Positions 35,310 to 48,405 of a stretch of 64,000 bases of DNA are shown in pieces. The notes under the pieces were generated by a model. The model saw nothing but the letters and a program-made list of their open reading frames with translations. It did no database searches and was not told the origin of the DNA. The stretch lies in assembly GCA_029448655.1 (NCBI GenBank), contig JACCLO010000010.1, positions 3,038,001-3,102,000 of the forward strand, read 5' to 3'. The position numbers were made by a program, and so were the translations under genes. Every line of letters starts with the position of its first letter. Position 1 is the stretch's first letter. The DNA is from Wolfiporia cocos (taxonomy: Eukaryota > Basidiomycota > Agaricomycetes > Polyporales > Phaeolaceae).

Positions 35310-36545
35310 CGATACTTGCTGAAGCGGCGGCCCGTGGTATGGCTGAGTTTAGGCAACCAGACTTGCGTTATTTGCAGAGAGCGGCCTTATTGACAAAAGG
35401 AACTGGTCATGCGTCTTCTCTTGATACAAGCGTTCGATGCAGTGGCGAAGAAGGAATGCAGTACCGACAAGTCGCCATCCTCCAATCGGCCTGTCCGTCT
35501 CTTCGACTTCTTGGAAGCTCTCCTTGGCAGTGAGAATCTGGAGAAGATCAAGAAGAAGGTTCCTAGTAACTTAGACCTTAGAAGAAGCCTTCAAGAATGC
35601 GCAGGTTCATTTTACTCACTTTGCCAGGAACGAAGACATGACGGTCTCGGACTCTTATGGTGCGCGGGCTGCTCTTGCGCGACGAATGGCCATGCAGTGC
35701 TGTTGGAAGTCGACGCGCTCGGCGCGCGATGGTGCGATCGGAGTCGCACATCGATCGGAGTCAATAGCGCACCAAGGCGGAAATGGCGGGCGCGGCGGGA
35801 GTCGGGGGGCTGATAATCGGGGCGGTACGGGTAGATGAGTCACCGCTAGTATAAAATGGGACGGATTGTACGTACCTACGCCGTGGGTTTGTAACCCATC
35901 CAGACGAAGTCCCTGGAGTCCGAAAGGGAGCGCGTAGCCTCACGAGCGGGCGCCTTCCCGTGAATTTCGACAAGTGCTCCCAAAACCAAGACGGGATTGA
36001 TTGCATCGTTCCTGTGCTCCTGAATTCGAAGAACAAGCTATGCGAGGAGGCGGTGACTGGTCTATCGATACAATGCAAGAACGAGCAGAGGGACTCACCA
36101 GTGACGATCAAAGGAGGAGACTAAGAACGACGGCAAGGGATTCTTCCCCCAAGACAAGAAGGATGAGCGGCCGTATATCGGTCTCCTCATGCAGCTTGGC
36201 TGTCAATCGGAGGGTGGAACTGATGCTTTCGTGAACCCTCCGAGGGATTCCGCACGCGAAAGTACCAAAAATGCGCGGCATCCCTGCTATTTGATCAACA
36301 TCAAAGGATGTTCTGTCGTTGAATGCCCAGTAATTGAGCAGGAAGCGGTCAACTCGTACACCGTTCTGCTTGGACATCAGGATGCATTCAGTGCGCGCCG
36401 GGATGTATTCAGTGAACACGCGCGCCAGAGTGCGGCAAGTCTCAAGGCGGTGCAGAGGCTCAAGCCGACGTGGACGACGGAAAGGGAGGGATGTTATGAC
36501 TGGCTGAAGGATTCTAGGCTCGGGGCGATCGATACAACGGGTTAG
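35310..36545 (+). pseudogene. Crinkler-type protein, C-terminal half, broken copy
   Basis: It is homologous to residues encoded at 53660-54631 of the intact gene. It starts near LAEAAARGMAEFRQ and ends WTTEREGCYDWLKDSR. Several frameshifts (near 35370-35440 and 36110-36190), a missing segment and a 272-bp LTR (35701-35972) destroy the frame. The last 100 codons (36189-36545) are still open. The 3' flank to about 36640 also matches the intact gene (GCAGGAGCCCGAGGGAACG). Confidence 0.85.
35701..35972 (+). mobile_element. Short LTR, family E, 272 bp, TSD AGTGC
   Basis: It begins TGTTGGAAGTCGACG and ends GAATTTCGACA, with AGTGC at 35696-35700 and 35973-35977. The empty site is at about 54075 in the intact Crinkler gene. 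It retains CpG, so the insertion looks recent. A decayed inverted copy lies at 18781-19662. The size suits a solo LTR of a small or TRIM-like element; no internal region is present in the window. Confidence 0.9.
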
Positions 36546-36639
36546 AGGGTGTGTTGCAGCCAATGGATCATAGCAGGAGCCCGAGGGAACGTTTGGGCAC
36601 AGGTTCAGCAATGGTAAAGGTAAGCAGTAGCGGATCCTG

Positions 36640-38340
36640 GAATGTTCATCAGGCTTAGGAAATGGGAGCTGCCTTCTCGTTGCTACTCTGGCTCTGAGCT
36701 CCCATCCCTTTCTTTCCCTCATTTAGCTCGCCCTCAGCATCCCCTTTCGTCACTGCTCCGGGTTGACGGAGGAGCAGAACCTGCCTTCTCTGTGCGATTC
36801 TACGCACGAGTACTTAGTAGAACGGTCGGTCTCCATGTCATGCAGTAACGAAATAGACTGTATTACGGAGCCGATGTAGATGTTAGCGTGATGCGCTAGG
36901 TCTATCGATATCTTTCAGGCAGGCACTGATCCAGCACATCTGCAAACGACAACATGCACATAGAGACTACAATGTTTACTTTCGCCAGCGTGAGCTTACA
37001 TTACGACGCGTGCAGTCGCGACCGTCATCAATTCGACTCTAGACATCAGCGCCCCTTTGCCCTTGCTACCCACTGCCAGAGATTCAGTCCCAGATCACAT
37101 ACGGCGGATATCACCATCAACAATGGATGATTTGGTCAAACTCCATCAGCAAGCGCGTCATATGTTCCCAATGCAAAGCCCTTCATCTCTCAATGAGCAT
37201 CAGCTCCTCATGTTCGTCCGCGACCTTCACCATGAGGCTCACTGTGTGGGTTTTTCGTTAATTGGCGATGCGCTCGAGCTGTGCCAGAGTCACTAATGCT
37301 CCGCGTGCACTCCGATCTGCGGTATGCTCACCGCACACCATGCCTCGGGTGCATTGACGGTCGGTATCGAGCAGTAAATATCTTCCGGTAAGATTGCACC
37401 TGGATAATCTTCTGCATGCATGACAGGCACTAATTGCACACGAGAAAGGTTATGAACACGGCTACAAACACTCACATGTACTAACAATCTGCATACCGCA
37501 CCTGTGGCTGTGGGTCAACGAATGTCGGGCTCGCAAGTTTGGGACACAACTTCATCAGCAGCGGCGGGGGCCATCGAGTGGGCTGACATGCGCTCGACAA
37601 TATTCCCCAGCCTGTGCTGCACGCTATTATCCGTCCCCGGTGTGATCTCTGCGACTGCGATGAGGCCAGTGTTTCGCTAGCCAGTCGTATCTAGTGAGCA
37701 TAGCGGGAATGAAGTGAATGTGGACAAACAGGATGGCCTTCCCCTCGGGCGCACACCTGAGGCAGTCTCGGGCCGCCTGGTGGTGCACGTGCGGGAAGTG
37801 TCGTCCATCCGGTCGTCTAGATCCTCTGGCTGGCCATACACACGTCAGCATCAGCAAGCGGAAACAGCACCAACAGGAGCGCAATCATGTTTGCTTCTCC
37901 GCCGTGCCCCCGACTCCAAAGCGCAGCAACGCAGTGCCACACCCCACAGGAGGCCGGGGAGAGTGTCAATCATCGGGTAGAGGACCTGAACCTGTTGTGC
38001 GGCGTCGACCTTGAAACAATATACGACGTATACATGCAGTGGGCAGAGGCGGGTTTGCGTGGAATATGTCAGGGCGCGGGGTCGTTGGGGAGAAGACTGT
38101 GCTAGGGCTGATTAATGAGGTCGGTGGCCCAGGCGAGCAGATTGTTGACCGCCATTTCTGCACCGGACAGAAGTGGGCGCGGTGCATGCGGCGAGGGAGG
38201 AACTCACTTTCAGGTCTCGTTGTCGTCGACGACAAGGTTGGAGAGGATCTGGGTGAGCTCCGCCATCGCCTCGGGTTGGCCAGTCGAGTGATTGCAGGCT
38301 CTCCGGATGCAGCAACGCGGACGAACTTGAGAAGATGCAA
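36640..38340. other. No gene supported
   Basis: Frames of up to about 120 codons exist on both strands. One isolated frame (37057-37296, MPLLPTARDSVPDHIRR..) has ordinary composition but no recognised domain and no exon partners. Confidence 0.4.
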
Positions 38341-38344
38341 TGCA

Positions 38345-38410
38345 ATTTCGCACTGGTCGCGAAGCACAAGGACGGGACCAAGGACAAGGTCCCACTTGCA
38401 CACTGCATGA
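38345..38410 (+). pseudogene. Aconitase C-terminal scrap
   Basis: The short frame FALVAKHKDGTKDKVPLAHC matches the aconitase segment [20 protein letters not shown]. Nothing else of the gene surrounds it. It lies about 350 bp upstream of the larger aconitase copy, so tandem copies once stood here. Confidence 0.65.
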
Positions 38411-38756
38411 TGCGCACTGTAATCTGAATGATATACGCAGAGGTCGGATGGTAGCTAGGTTGTAACATAGTATGAATCCAGCATGAACGTGACGGTCGGA
38501 ATGGCAGCGTGCTGGTGGCGCAGACATAGCAGATGGGCGCCATCCGCCGCGCCACTGCACAGCGCAGCACACACTCCAGCAGCGAAGTATGTCCAGCGCA
38601 GTGCACACTGTCCGCCGTAGCGCACACTGTCCACCGCACACCGCACACCGTCCAGCGCACCGTTGCACCCAGCCTCGACATTGCCAGTCGGAACAAACGA
38701 GCGCCTCTTTTAAATTGTGCGCGACATGCGCGTGGATGAACGCGTCGGCCGTGGCG

Positions 38757-40307
38757 AGTGAGAGCACAACGTCGGCAGTGTGACGTATTCGGCCACGCTC
38801 AAGGGCGTCATCCTCAAGACCGCCGGCATCCTCACCGTCAAGGGCGGCACGTGCGCCATCGTCGAGCACAAGGGGGATGGCGTCGAGAGCCTCTCGTGCA
38901 CTGTCACCATCTGCAACATGGGTGCCGAGATTGGCGCGACAACGTCCCTCTTCCCGTTCGACCACCGCATGGTCGACTACATCTAGGCCACTCGCTGCGA
39001 GGACATTGCCAAGTACGACCAGCGCTTCTCGCTCAGCCTCCAGACAAGGACGCGGAATACGATCAGCACATCGAGATCGTGCGTGCCCCCGTCTGTCCCC
39101 CTTCGTCTGCTAACGCACCCCGCAGAATCTCTCCGAGCTCAAGAAGAACGATTGGCCCGCGGAGCTCAAGGTCGCCTTGATCGGTTCGTGCACCAACTCG
39201 TCGTATGAGGACATGTCGCGCGCGACGTTGATCGCTAAGGAGGCTGCCGCGCACGGACTGCAGACCAAGAGCATGTTCACGGTCACCCCCGGTTCCGAGT
39301 AGGTGCGCGCCGCTGACCCCGCGCCGTCAGTCACCACCTCGTACAACCGCAACTTCACGACGGGAACCCCGTGACGTACGCGCTCGTCGCGTCCCCGGAC
39401 ATCGTCACCGCTTTTGCGTTCGCCGGCGACCTCCGCTTCAACCAGTTCACGGACACCCTGATCGGCTCGGACGGCATGCCGTTCACGTTCTGGGAACCCA
39501 GCTCCCGCCCAAAGGCTACGACCCCGGACAGAACACCTTCCAGCCCCCGCCCGCTGACCGCGCCTCCGTGCAGGTCGCGGTGGACCCCCAAGTCTGAGTG
39601 TCTGCAGCTGCTGAAGCCGTTCCAGCCGTGGGACGGCAAGACGCCGACGGACCTGCCGACTCTGATCAAGGTGAAGGGCAAGTGTACACCGGACCACATC
39701 TCTGCCGTAGCTCAAGTACCGGGGGCACCTGGAGAACATCAGCCAGAACTGCCTGATTGGCGCGATCAACGCGGAGAGCGACGAGGCGAACAAGGTGCGG
39801 AACGCGCTCACGGGCGAGTACGGGGCCGTGCCTGCGACGGCGGCGTACTATCGGGACTGCGGGATCAAGTGGGTCATGATCGAGGGCCACAACTACGGCG
39901 AGGGCTCGAGTCGGGAGCACGCGGCGCTCGAGCTGCGCTTCCTCGGCGGGCTAGCGGTCATCACGCGCTCGTTTGCACGAACCCACGAGATATACCTGAA
40001 GAACCAGGGCATCCTCGCGCTCACATTCGCCGACACCGCGGACGACGACAGAGTGCGGCCGAGCGACAAGGTGGACAACCTCGGCCTCGAGTCGTTCGCG
40101 TCCGGCAAGAGCTTGACGCTTGTCGCAAAGCGCGAGGACGAAGGACGAGATACCGCTCGCGCACTCGTTCAACGAGGGCAAGATTGAGTGGTTCAAGGCT
40201 GGCTCCACGCTCAACCTCGTGCGTTTCTTCCGTTGTCCCTCGTTGAACTCGTTGACTCACGTGCACCTATACTCGTGCAGACGGCGGCGAAGGCCAAGGG
40301 CAACTAG
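38757..40307 (+). pseudogene. Aconitase, module copy II, truncated and frameshifted
   Basis: Aconitase isomerises citrate to isocitrate through a [4Fe-4S] cluster. The copy begins at the codons for [16 protein letters not shown], so the N-terminal domain is absent. It contains [29 protein letters not shown] (first cluster cysteine), then a CAG-to-TAG stop (TAG at about 39299-39301) and a deletion that removes the CGPC pair of cluster cysteines. Later parts ([34 protein letters not shown]) are in changing frames. Two cluster ligands are gone, so it cannot be active. The last exon ends AAKAKGN at 40305-40307. Confidence 0.9.
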
Positions 40308-41507
40308 ACGCCGCACACGTGCGCCTGCCGCGCAGTAAGCGTGAAGCACAGACAGTGGAGAGAGGAGGTCGGACCTCTCCGAGTGCAGACGGCGGACGAT
40401 GCAGTTCAGATGCTCGGCATGTTGACAACGAATGTGTCCTATAGCTTAGCGTGTACTTATTGCGTACGTTTCTCTACCTTGTAATGAGCTAGATCGACGA
40501 TCCTGTGTGTGGGTGTGCGTGCGTGCGCGAGATGCGGTTGTGAGGATCAGGACAAATACTGGCTAAACTGTATACTGCTGATTGTAGGGCTTTCCTCGTA
40601 ACGAGACTGACTGTTCGAGAAAAAGGACTCCGCAGGGGACAGTACGGCCGGTGAATCGAGCTGCTAGAACTTTCTGGCTATTGCCGAGGCGTAGCCACCG
40701 CGTACTTGTTGCTGCACAGCTTGAGACACCTCTGCATGTGCATATCGTGGTGTGAATGAGACATCAAGACACGAGGCGCACAAATCAATATGCACAGCCC
40801 ACAACATGGTCTAAATATCCAATAGCGCCGGATGGACGGTATCCCTATACTCGGAAATAATTTTGCTCAGGGAGAATAGCATCAGTGAAGTCCGTTTGTG
40901 ATCCATGAGGACGATGGACACCAAATTCACGTTCATTGTTCAGACTATGTGCAGGACCTCGAATCTGTGTGATAGAGCTGTGTCAATCGCTCTTTGTCAT
41001 TGCCACTGTAGGCTCACGTAGAATGCTGTAGTGAACTGCCCCTCACACAACGTACGTCAATTTTTTTTCGGCTTGAGCATCGTCAGCACAGCACACTAAG
41101 ATCTAGATCGATGAGATCGGGAACCATGTAAGTCACAGGCGATGATATTTGGAGAACCCTGGACCCTGGTGCTTCGCTATTCCTACATTCATATCAGTGC
41201 AATGCATAGCATTGGATGAGTCTGAAACTGGCTTTGCGTCCCTCCTTCCGCGACGTGCCCACTGGCCAATTTGTAAGGAGCAGCCGTATTCAGTCCTACA
41301 TGCATTAATGCTCTGAATCAAGACCCTCTAAGGTCCTCTTGTGACTTAGCTGTACGCACGCACGCTTCTCTTACGGTTGCAACGACCAGGCTCTGACATA
41401 GTGTACGTTCTGTCCGGATTGGCGCTCACTCGCTGAAATCTCACCAGTACATTTGACGGAGACGACCAATGGGAGTCATAAAATCAATATTAATGCCACA
41501 GCCATTG
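40308..41507. other. Aconitase 3' flank, module copy II
   Basis: This non-coding flank aligns throughout with 60056-61310 and with 4271-5170 plus 8090-8470. It is the uninterrupted reference that reveals the solo LTR at 3735-4270 and the insertion at 5171-8080 in copy I. No ORF is shared between the three copies. Confidence 0.7.
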
Positions 41508-41956
41508 ATGACACCCGATGAGGAGTTAGTCACACGAGTACCGGGCAAGGTAGGCACCGCACTGTATGGAATTGCTTTTTGCTCACTCGGGTGATCTCGA
41601 ACAAGATACTCGACTACGTAAGTGCCGCACTTTATGGGATTGCTCTTGGCTCAATCGAATTATGTCAAACAAGTTACCCCGTGATGTGAGTGCTGCGGTT
41701 TATGGGATCGCTCTTGCTCATTGAGACTATGTCGAACAAGTTACTCGGCGAGGTGAATGGTGCAGTTCATAGGATTACTCCTTGCTCACTCAGATCATCT
41801 AGGACACGGAACTCGGAGACGTGAGTTCTGTAGTTCATTGGATTGCTCTCCGCCCGCTCGGGTGATCTCGAAACAGATACTCGACTACGTAAGTGCCGCA
41901 TTTTACGGAATTGCTTTTTGCTCACTCCGATCATCTCGAACAAGTTAAATGTCTAC
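41508..41956 (+). repeat. Mini-intron/micro-exon array, copy II (6 introns)
   Basis: The 14-codon exon (MTPDEELVTRVPGK) is followed by intron-like units starting at 41550, 41618, 41686, 41753, 41821 and 41889. Donors are GTAGGC, GTAAGT, GTGAGT, GTGAAT, GTGAGT and GTAAGT. Micro-exons read ILDY, LPRD, LLGE, DTELGD (18 nt, using the earlier CTAG acceptor), ILDY and LNVY. After 41957 the similarity stops and no F-box exon follows, so the gene is truncated here. Confidence 0.75.
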
Positions 41957-42519
41957 GTGAATGAGGGCCTGACCCCTGCAGCTTGAGCCGCATACTGCCC
42001 AGCAGCCTGACCTGTTTCCTTTGGTCAGATTGGCACATTTGTATATATTCTTAGTGCTACTTTTACTAAAGGTTCCATCGGTATGGTACACAGTGTCATC
42101 TTGAATACTGTAATCCTTGTAGATGCTAGCATGTATTTGTGCCAGCCTCATTGAGGAATGATGATCACCTTGGCATATACAGTTCATATTCTCGTTGCTC
42201 ACTTGGCCCGGTGCTGGCTCTATGAAAAATGCAATGATAGTGTCGTATGTTAATGTTTCTCCTATCTCTGGTCAACTACATCTCCAAACTACTCTCGCAC
42301 AACAAGGGAATCACTTAACGGTGAGAGATACAACTGCTGCAGGGTAATTAACGGCCGAGCACGAAGAAGATATTCAACAAGTGGCTGAGGTTATGTATAC
42401 AGGCTACGGGCTCGCTGCCATCAACCATGTGGATACTAAGCTCACTGCACGAGCAGCAGCCACCGGTTGCCCTGAGTTGTTCTGACTGTAAACTGATATG
42501 TCACCCGAGCTAGTCTACA

Positions 42520-43045
42520 TCTACACTACTTCTTCTCGGCCATTGCCACCTGTTCTGATGCCCTGAAGCAGGCCTAGGAAGAGATTGACCGCCTCGTGGG
42601 ACATAGCCGTCCGCCTGACTTTGAGGTAGGGACTCGACGTTTCGATAGCCTGAGAGCTAAGCAAATGGGGCTTGTTGGTAATCTCTCCACGGATCAGTGC
42701 AATGCACTTTGACGAAGCTGAAGCTGCCCTCTTCCGCTAGGTACTTCTGTCACTAGCCTCACATGATGGCTGATGATCATAGGCATCGCTTATGGAATAA
42801 TGAATTAAGATGACTATCACTGATTCCACACACATGCAGGCCCCTAGACATCCCGAATATCCGGTAGGTTTCTCGCTGCCATGATCCACCTAATGCCGTT
42901 CTCCATGTCGCATCCAATAGGTGCATGATTCAAGACCCCACCCTCTACCCTGGAGTTCTGCCCAGAGGGTTCACAAGATCTAACGCCGTGTGAAACTGAG
43001 AAATGATACCCGAGCAAATTCATCTTTGGCTTTGGATGACGGTCA
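42520..43045 (+). pseudogene. Cytochrome P450 relic, different subfamily
   Basis: Pieces in P450 order are DALKQA-stop-EEIDRLVGHSRPPDF (about 42555-42625), GPLDIPNI before a GTAGGT donor (about 42840), MIQDPTLYPG (about 42923) and KFIFGFG-stop-R (about 43015). Stops and missing segments make it non-functional. It stands just upstream of the second P450 copy. Confidence 0.65.
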
Positions 43046-43609
43046 GCGGTACCCTGAGTATATCAGGGTTTGCCGATATCTGCCTGTTTCGCAGGCATCG
43101 AAAGCGCCTAAAATTGCCTTTTCCAGTGGAGAGTTCCAAATGCGATTGGGTTTTGCGGGCGTCTTCCAGCTTGGCAAAAACATAGTGCTGTAGTGTGATC
43201 TTACGAACAGCGTGCTCGCCGGCCACGCCCCTCAGGGACCAACTTACTCACTCGTCGCTCCGAACCAATACATGCCAACCTCCGCGGGGAGCATATATCA
43301 GCTAAAACGACACCTTGTCAGGACATATGGGATGAACATTGCACTCCAAGAAATGTGATATGCACTCCAACTTGGGTTAGATCCACTGGACCCATTGTGG
43401 CCGGGCTTATTGGGTCACACAGTCGCAGGTAGAGCGATGTAGATTGCAGCCGGTATTCACTAGGCCATGAGGACTGAAAGAACTCGATAATGAGCATGTG
43501 GAGTCGCAATCGATCATGAGGTACCCGTATCTATATCAAGTGGTGGTCCGATTAGCATGGTCTTTGTCTCGGAAAGACCAACTGCGGTGCAACTGCCTGG
43601 TTGCACACC

Positions 43610-45823
43610 ATGACCCTACAGTTCCGTGATGTTGCAGTCATAATTACTATCGTTCTCGTTGCTGTCCTGTTGCACTACGGTAACCGACAGCACTATGTCA
43701 AAGGGAAGAGGTTTCCGCCGGGGCCCAGACCTTTATTCGTCATAGGGAATTCACATCAATTCTCTCCGACGTACTTGCCGCAGCAGTTCGCTCAGTGGAG
43801 GCTCAAGTATGGTATGTTACATGTTGGCGGACCTCGGTTATGAGTTTAATACTTTGCTGGGACAGGGGACATTATTTACACAACCATATTCCAGAAGCCT
43901 GTGATCATATTGAACACGGTCCAGTCTGCAGAGGATCTACTGGATAAGAAGAGCTCTATATACTCTGACAGACCACACACAATTCTCTATGATCAGATGT
44001 TAGTATAATTAATAATTAACACGCGCTGACTAGCTTATTGGTTGTACCTCAATGATTGCAGTTTGGGTCGCCAACATGGCATTCATGGAGTACGGTGAAC
44101 GTTGGAAGAAACAAAGGAAATGGGCTCAGAGTGCCTATAACGATAAGCCAACGCTTAGAACGTACCGACCAGTCCAAACGCGAGAAGTGTATGCGCTGCT
44201 TTTGAATTTCTTGAACACACCAGATGAGTTTCATATGCATATCAAACGGTACCCATCGTAAGCATCACCCTCAGACCTCATTCACTGATCTATCGACTTC
44301 AGATATGTGGCGGCGCTGATGATGGAGACTACCTACGGCCATAGTATTTCCGCTGCGGATGATGAATATGTCCGCATGGCCGATGAAGCATTTGCGGTGA
44401 CCACAGAGGCAGGGAGTCCAGGCGCATCAATCATCGATATCTTCCCACTTCGTGAGTCGCACAGTATAGTTCAGTACCATAGCTTATTTCTTTATACTAG
44501 TGTGGTACGTTCCACCGTGGATACCTGGTGCCAGCTTCATGCGCCGTACGATCAAAGCCCGGCCGCTTATTGAAGCAGCCACTGATATTCCTTATCTGAA
44601 TGTCAAGAAGGCAATGGTGCGCATCATATAGCTATCTTATGGGTGGATGTGAGTGACTGTTCCCAATAGATAAATGGGACAGCCAAGCCTTCCTTTGTAT
44701 TGTCTCTGCTTAAAGATGCCGTCATGACGGGAAAAACGACGAAGGAGCATGAGGACGATATCAAAGGACTAGCGGTGGTTCTGTATGGAGGTAAGGCGTT
44801 GCATGTTCACTTTTAAACATCTCCTAACCTACTATGATCAGCGGGAACTGATACAGTGAGTCATCTAAGCGACAGCTTCACAAAATGCCAACTCCCTCCC
44901 CTACGTTCCTTTCTAGACGAGCAGCGTTTTATTAACGTTTATTCTGGCAATGACACTATTCCCATATGCGCTACAAAAGGCTCAGGAGGAACTTGATCGC
45001 GTTGTAGGCAGACACCGCTTACCAGACCTTGAAGACAGAGAGTCACTTCCGTACCTCGATTCTTTGATCAAAGAGGTGTACCGGTATGTGCCGCTCTGCT
45101 CATAAACTAGTCGTGCCTCACAAGTGAGTTCCGATAGTTGGAACTGTCCAACTCCCCTCGGTAGGTATCGACTATCTATGCTGTCACCATCGTCTTATTA
45201 CCGTGTAGCGATACCTCATAGAGTCATGGAGGATGATGAGTATCGCGGGTACCATATCCCCAAAGGTTCCATGGTTATTCCAAATATTCGGTACCTGTCT
45301 CATTTTGAGTATCGACAAGCATACATTGCTTACACCCCTGTGCTTACAGGTTTATGATGCGGGATCCCTCTGAGTTTGCAGATCCCGAGAGATTCTGGCC
45401 AGAGCGTTTTCTTGAAATGAGCCCAAACGAAGCTCAGCAGAAGAATCCAATTAATGTTATTTTCGGATTCGGTAGGCGGTGCGTTACGGAATCATAGTCC
45501 ATACCAGAAAGAAGCTGATGTGGAATCTCAGAATCTGCCCAGGACGTCATTTCGCTGATGAGAATATCTGGCTGGCAATTGCATGCACTGCATCACTCTT
45601 CAATATCCAGAAGGCCCGTGACATACATGGCCAAGAGATCACACCTGATGCAGCATTCAGTTCTGGGTTTGTGAGGTGTGATGTTCAATGACTTTTTGAA
45701 AAGGCGACTCTCAGATCTGATTATGTACTGTATAGCCATCCGAAACAGTTCCAGTGCGAGATCAGGCCCCACTCGGAGGATGCTGTGAAGCTGTTGTTGG
45801 GATATATCGATTCCTCACTCTAG
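43610..45823 (+). pseudogene. Cytochrome P450, copy II, 5-nt deletion
   Basis: It has the same 13-exon layout as 32134-34351. N-terminal anchor [48 protein letters not shown] and [15 protein letters not shown] are all present; the stop is at 45821-45823. At the start of exon 3 (about 44071) CTTGGGCTGGGTCGC of the intact gene is TTTGGGTCGC, five bases shorter. This shifts the frame unless an unusual splice site is used. A conserved IPNIW tryptophan codon is CGG (arginine). With these exceptions it is well preserved, so inactivation would be recent; a sequence error is the alternative. Confidence 0.75.
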
Positions 45824-46734
45824 ATCCTGTGCTTCAGAGATTCCCAAAGAACACCTGCTTGTCTGATACTATTTCCGAAAGAGGATCCCATATTTACCGC
45901 TTTACTGAGCATGAACTTCGGTTAGCAGCTGCGCATGGTAAAATATGCTGCTTTACGAAAGTCGTCGAGTTGTCAGCTACATAAGTCGCAATCTTCCTGC
46001 ACAGGACAAGAGCTTGATATAGATCTCTTGGGCAGATATCATTTTCGTGAGACGCTCGGCAAAATAATACAGTGGGTTACGATGACAGCAATCTCTCATC
46101 ATGGTTATCCGGCTGAGTTGTCTTCAGATCGGAATCTCAGTGCAACAACTAGTGGATCTTTGAGGGTTGAAAGACGCCTCGGACTACGTATGTGGCCGTT
46201 GCATAGGCAAACAGTAGGTGATCCATTGCACGATTATCGTCAGGATGTGGAGGCATTCCCGGCCAACCAATGTGTTCTCGCCCATTCCTTCAGACTGAAG
46301 AGAAGGCGTTTCATCCACTGAAGGAGTCAGAGGCTGAGCTAAGGAAGTCAGATTGCCTCTATGATGACGAGGCTCTTGAATTCGTACCATCAACGATAGA
46401 GGTATTTTAATGGTCCTGATTTTGATTCCTTCGAGCTAGCCTGCGTATTCCTGCAATCACTGAGATGTATTCTGAAAGCATATAAGAATATTCAGCATCA
46501 TAGTGGATGATACCGTATGCGCCTAGAGCGCTCAGCGGCAGAAGTCGCAATAGCCAGTGCTCAGGTATCGTAGCTCTTTGAAGGAGTAAATTTGCGGGTA
46601 GACCGCTCCGGGACATTCATATATCGGAATACCTCAACGTACCCACCAAGGACAACGAGATAGTTTTGCAGCATTCTTCAACAAGATGTACCCTAGGATT
46701 GATGTGGGCAAGGATGGCCGTTAGTCAATGGTTA

Positions 46735-48405
46735 TTTACCTATCTGGGAGATGAGCTTAATATCCTGTAGTCATAACGCTCTATCTCGAGGATCCAGGCA
46801 TTGGCTACGAATAATGCCTCGTGCAAACTTGAACAGACCGGCCTTCTCGCAGCGATATAGAGGCAGAGGGTACCCAGTGTGAGTGGGGCACTGGCGAAGA
46901 GAAGGCGAGTGAGCCTGCGAGTCGGGAATACACCATGTGACTGAATCAGAAGCTCGAGGAAACAGAGCAAGAGAGTATGGGCAAACTCGTGCATGCCACA
47001 AATAGCCGCCTCATTGTTGATAGGTAAAAGGGTGGAACAATATCGGCGTCAGACCAGCGCGAAGGAACGGATATCCAAGATCAAAGAACATGTTGCGCCC
47101 GGGGCACGCCCCGAGAGCTTCCATTTCGTGCCGAAAACCGGAGACCGATAGGTGGTGTCTAGGACAGCGCGTCAGGACCATTTTCATAAAGCTCAGTCAC
47201 AGCGAGTAGAATGGGTCGCTTTGTGTTCAGGAGCACGTAAGTCTACATGCGTTGTTACAGTCTACCCTGTTGGCAGTCGTTGGTACCTGTTGCTACAGAT
47301 GAAGAACCGAAGATGTCGAGAGCACCGGAAGTAGTCGTTGAGAACCCAAGTGCGCCCAGATAGTACTCAGGAACACACCCTCTGGTACTGAGTGAGTTAA
47401 GAAGAGGTGATGTACATACTGAGCAGTGCACCAGAGGTCATAAGCCGGTGAATGTAACGGATGGACTAGTATGTAGCGGAAGAGACGCAGAGAGAAGGGC
47501 GAGTATGGGTACGATATGCACGATATCTAGCGGGCGGATATCAGGCCTCGGAGAGCATGATGCAGCTATTAATCGTTGACGCGTGCACGATGACTGAGTA
47601 CCGCCCAGGAAGACACCCCGTATATAGGACAGACCAGAAGGCAGCGCTGCTGGGTCTGAACGCCATTGAGAGAAGAAATGCCGACAAGAACTGAGGACAT
47701 GAGGGGGTATGCCCAGAACGTGACACCAGACCTATGTCGTCTACCAAAGCCAGACATAGCGCGCAATTGCAGAAGTGACAGCGTCAGGCCAGGACAGGGG
47801 AAAGCACGGCAGGAGGTTCGGACCCAGCCTGACTATAAATGCACATTGCCATCAGCGGGCAGGAGAGACGCTGTATATGGACTGGCTTTCAGCTTGTAGA
47901 GTTGTCGATAATGGGTGTGTAATTGTAATACCTCGTACTACAAGCTTCTCGGACACGGAAGAAGCGGCAGAGGTATGTCAATCCGCCATTGACAGACCAG
48001 GGTCGGTGGTGAGCAGATGCGCTGCGCAGTATAAAGGCGCAGGGGAACGCTGGGAGACGTTGCAATGTACGCCCGCAAGGAGAAGTCAGCCAGACGGCTG
48101 GTGCGACAAACAATGTTGGGAGACAACAGGAGAAGCAGAAGCAGCGGAGGCATGTCGGCCCGCGAGTCAGTACTTCAGTGACGGCGAGGAGAACCAAGCG
48201 ACAACATTGCAGAAGAACATTCGCAAGAATGGTGCGCTGGCAGTGGAGAAGACCGCATGAAACCGCGGATCACAGTCACAAGGACCGAATGATCAGCCGT
48301 CCGAGGGTAGACCTTGCACCGAGGATGAGGCCAGTGCAGGATGCCTCGAGGTGGTGTCCGTGCTGCGTCTTCGGGAACACAATGGAGGTCTTCGCGGTAA
48401 CATAG
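46735..48405. repeat. Segmental duplication, right copy (pairs with 26765-28405)
   Basis: It aligns with the left copy from GAGATGAGCTTAATATCCTG to about the AACACAATGGAGG motif near 48375. It lies 0.9 kb downstream of the P450, as the left copy does relative to its P450 pseudogene. A 161-codon plus-strand frame (47775-48260) is not kept open in the left copy, so it is not called as a gene. Confidence 0.75.

Noticed and set aside
39371..40246. 291-codon plus-strand ORF as a gene of its own
   Set aside because: It follows the aconitase frame at first and then runs out of frame (arginine/glycine-rich shadow sequence) after a small indel. It is part of the copy II pseudogene.
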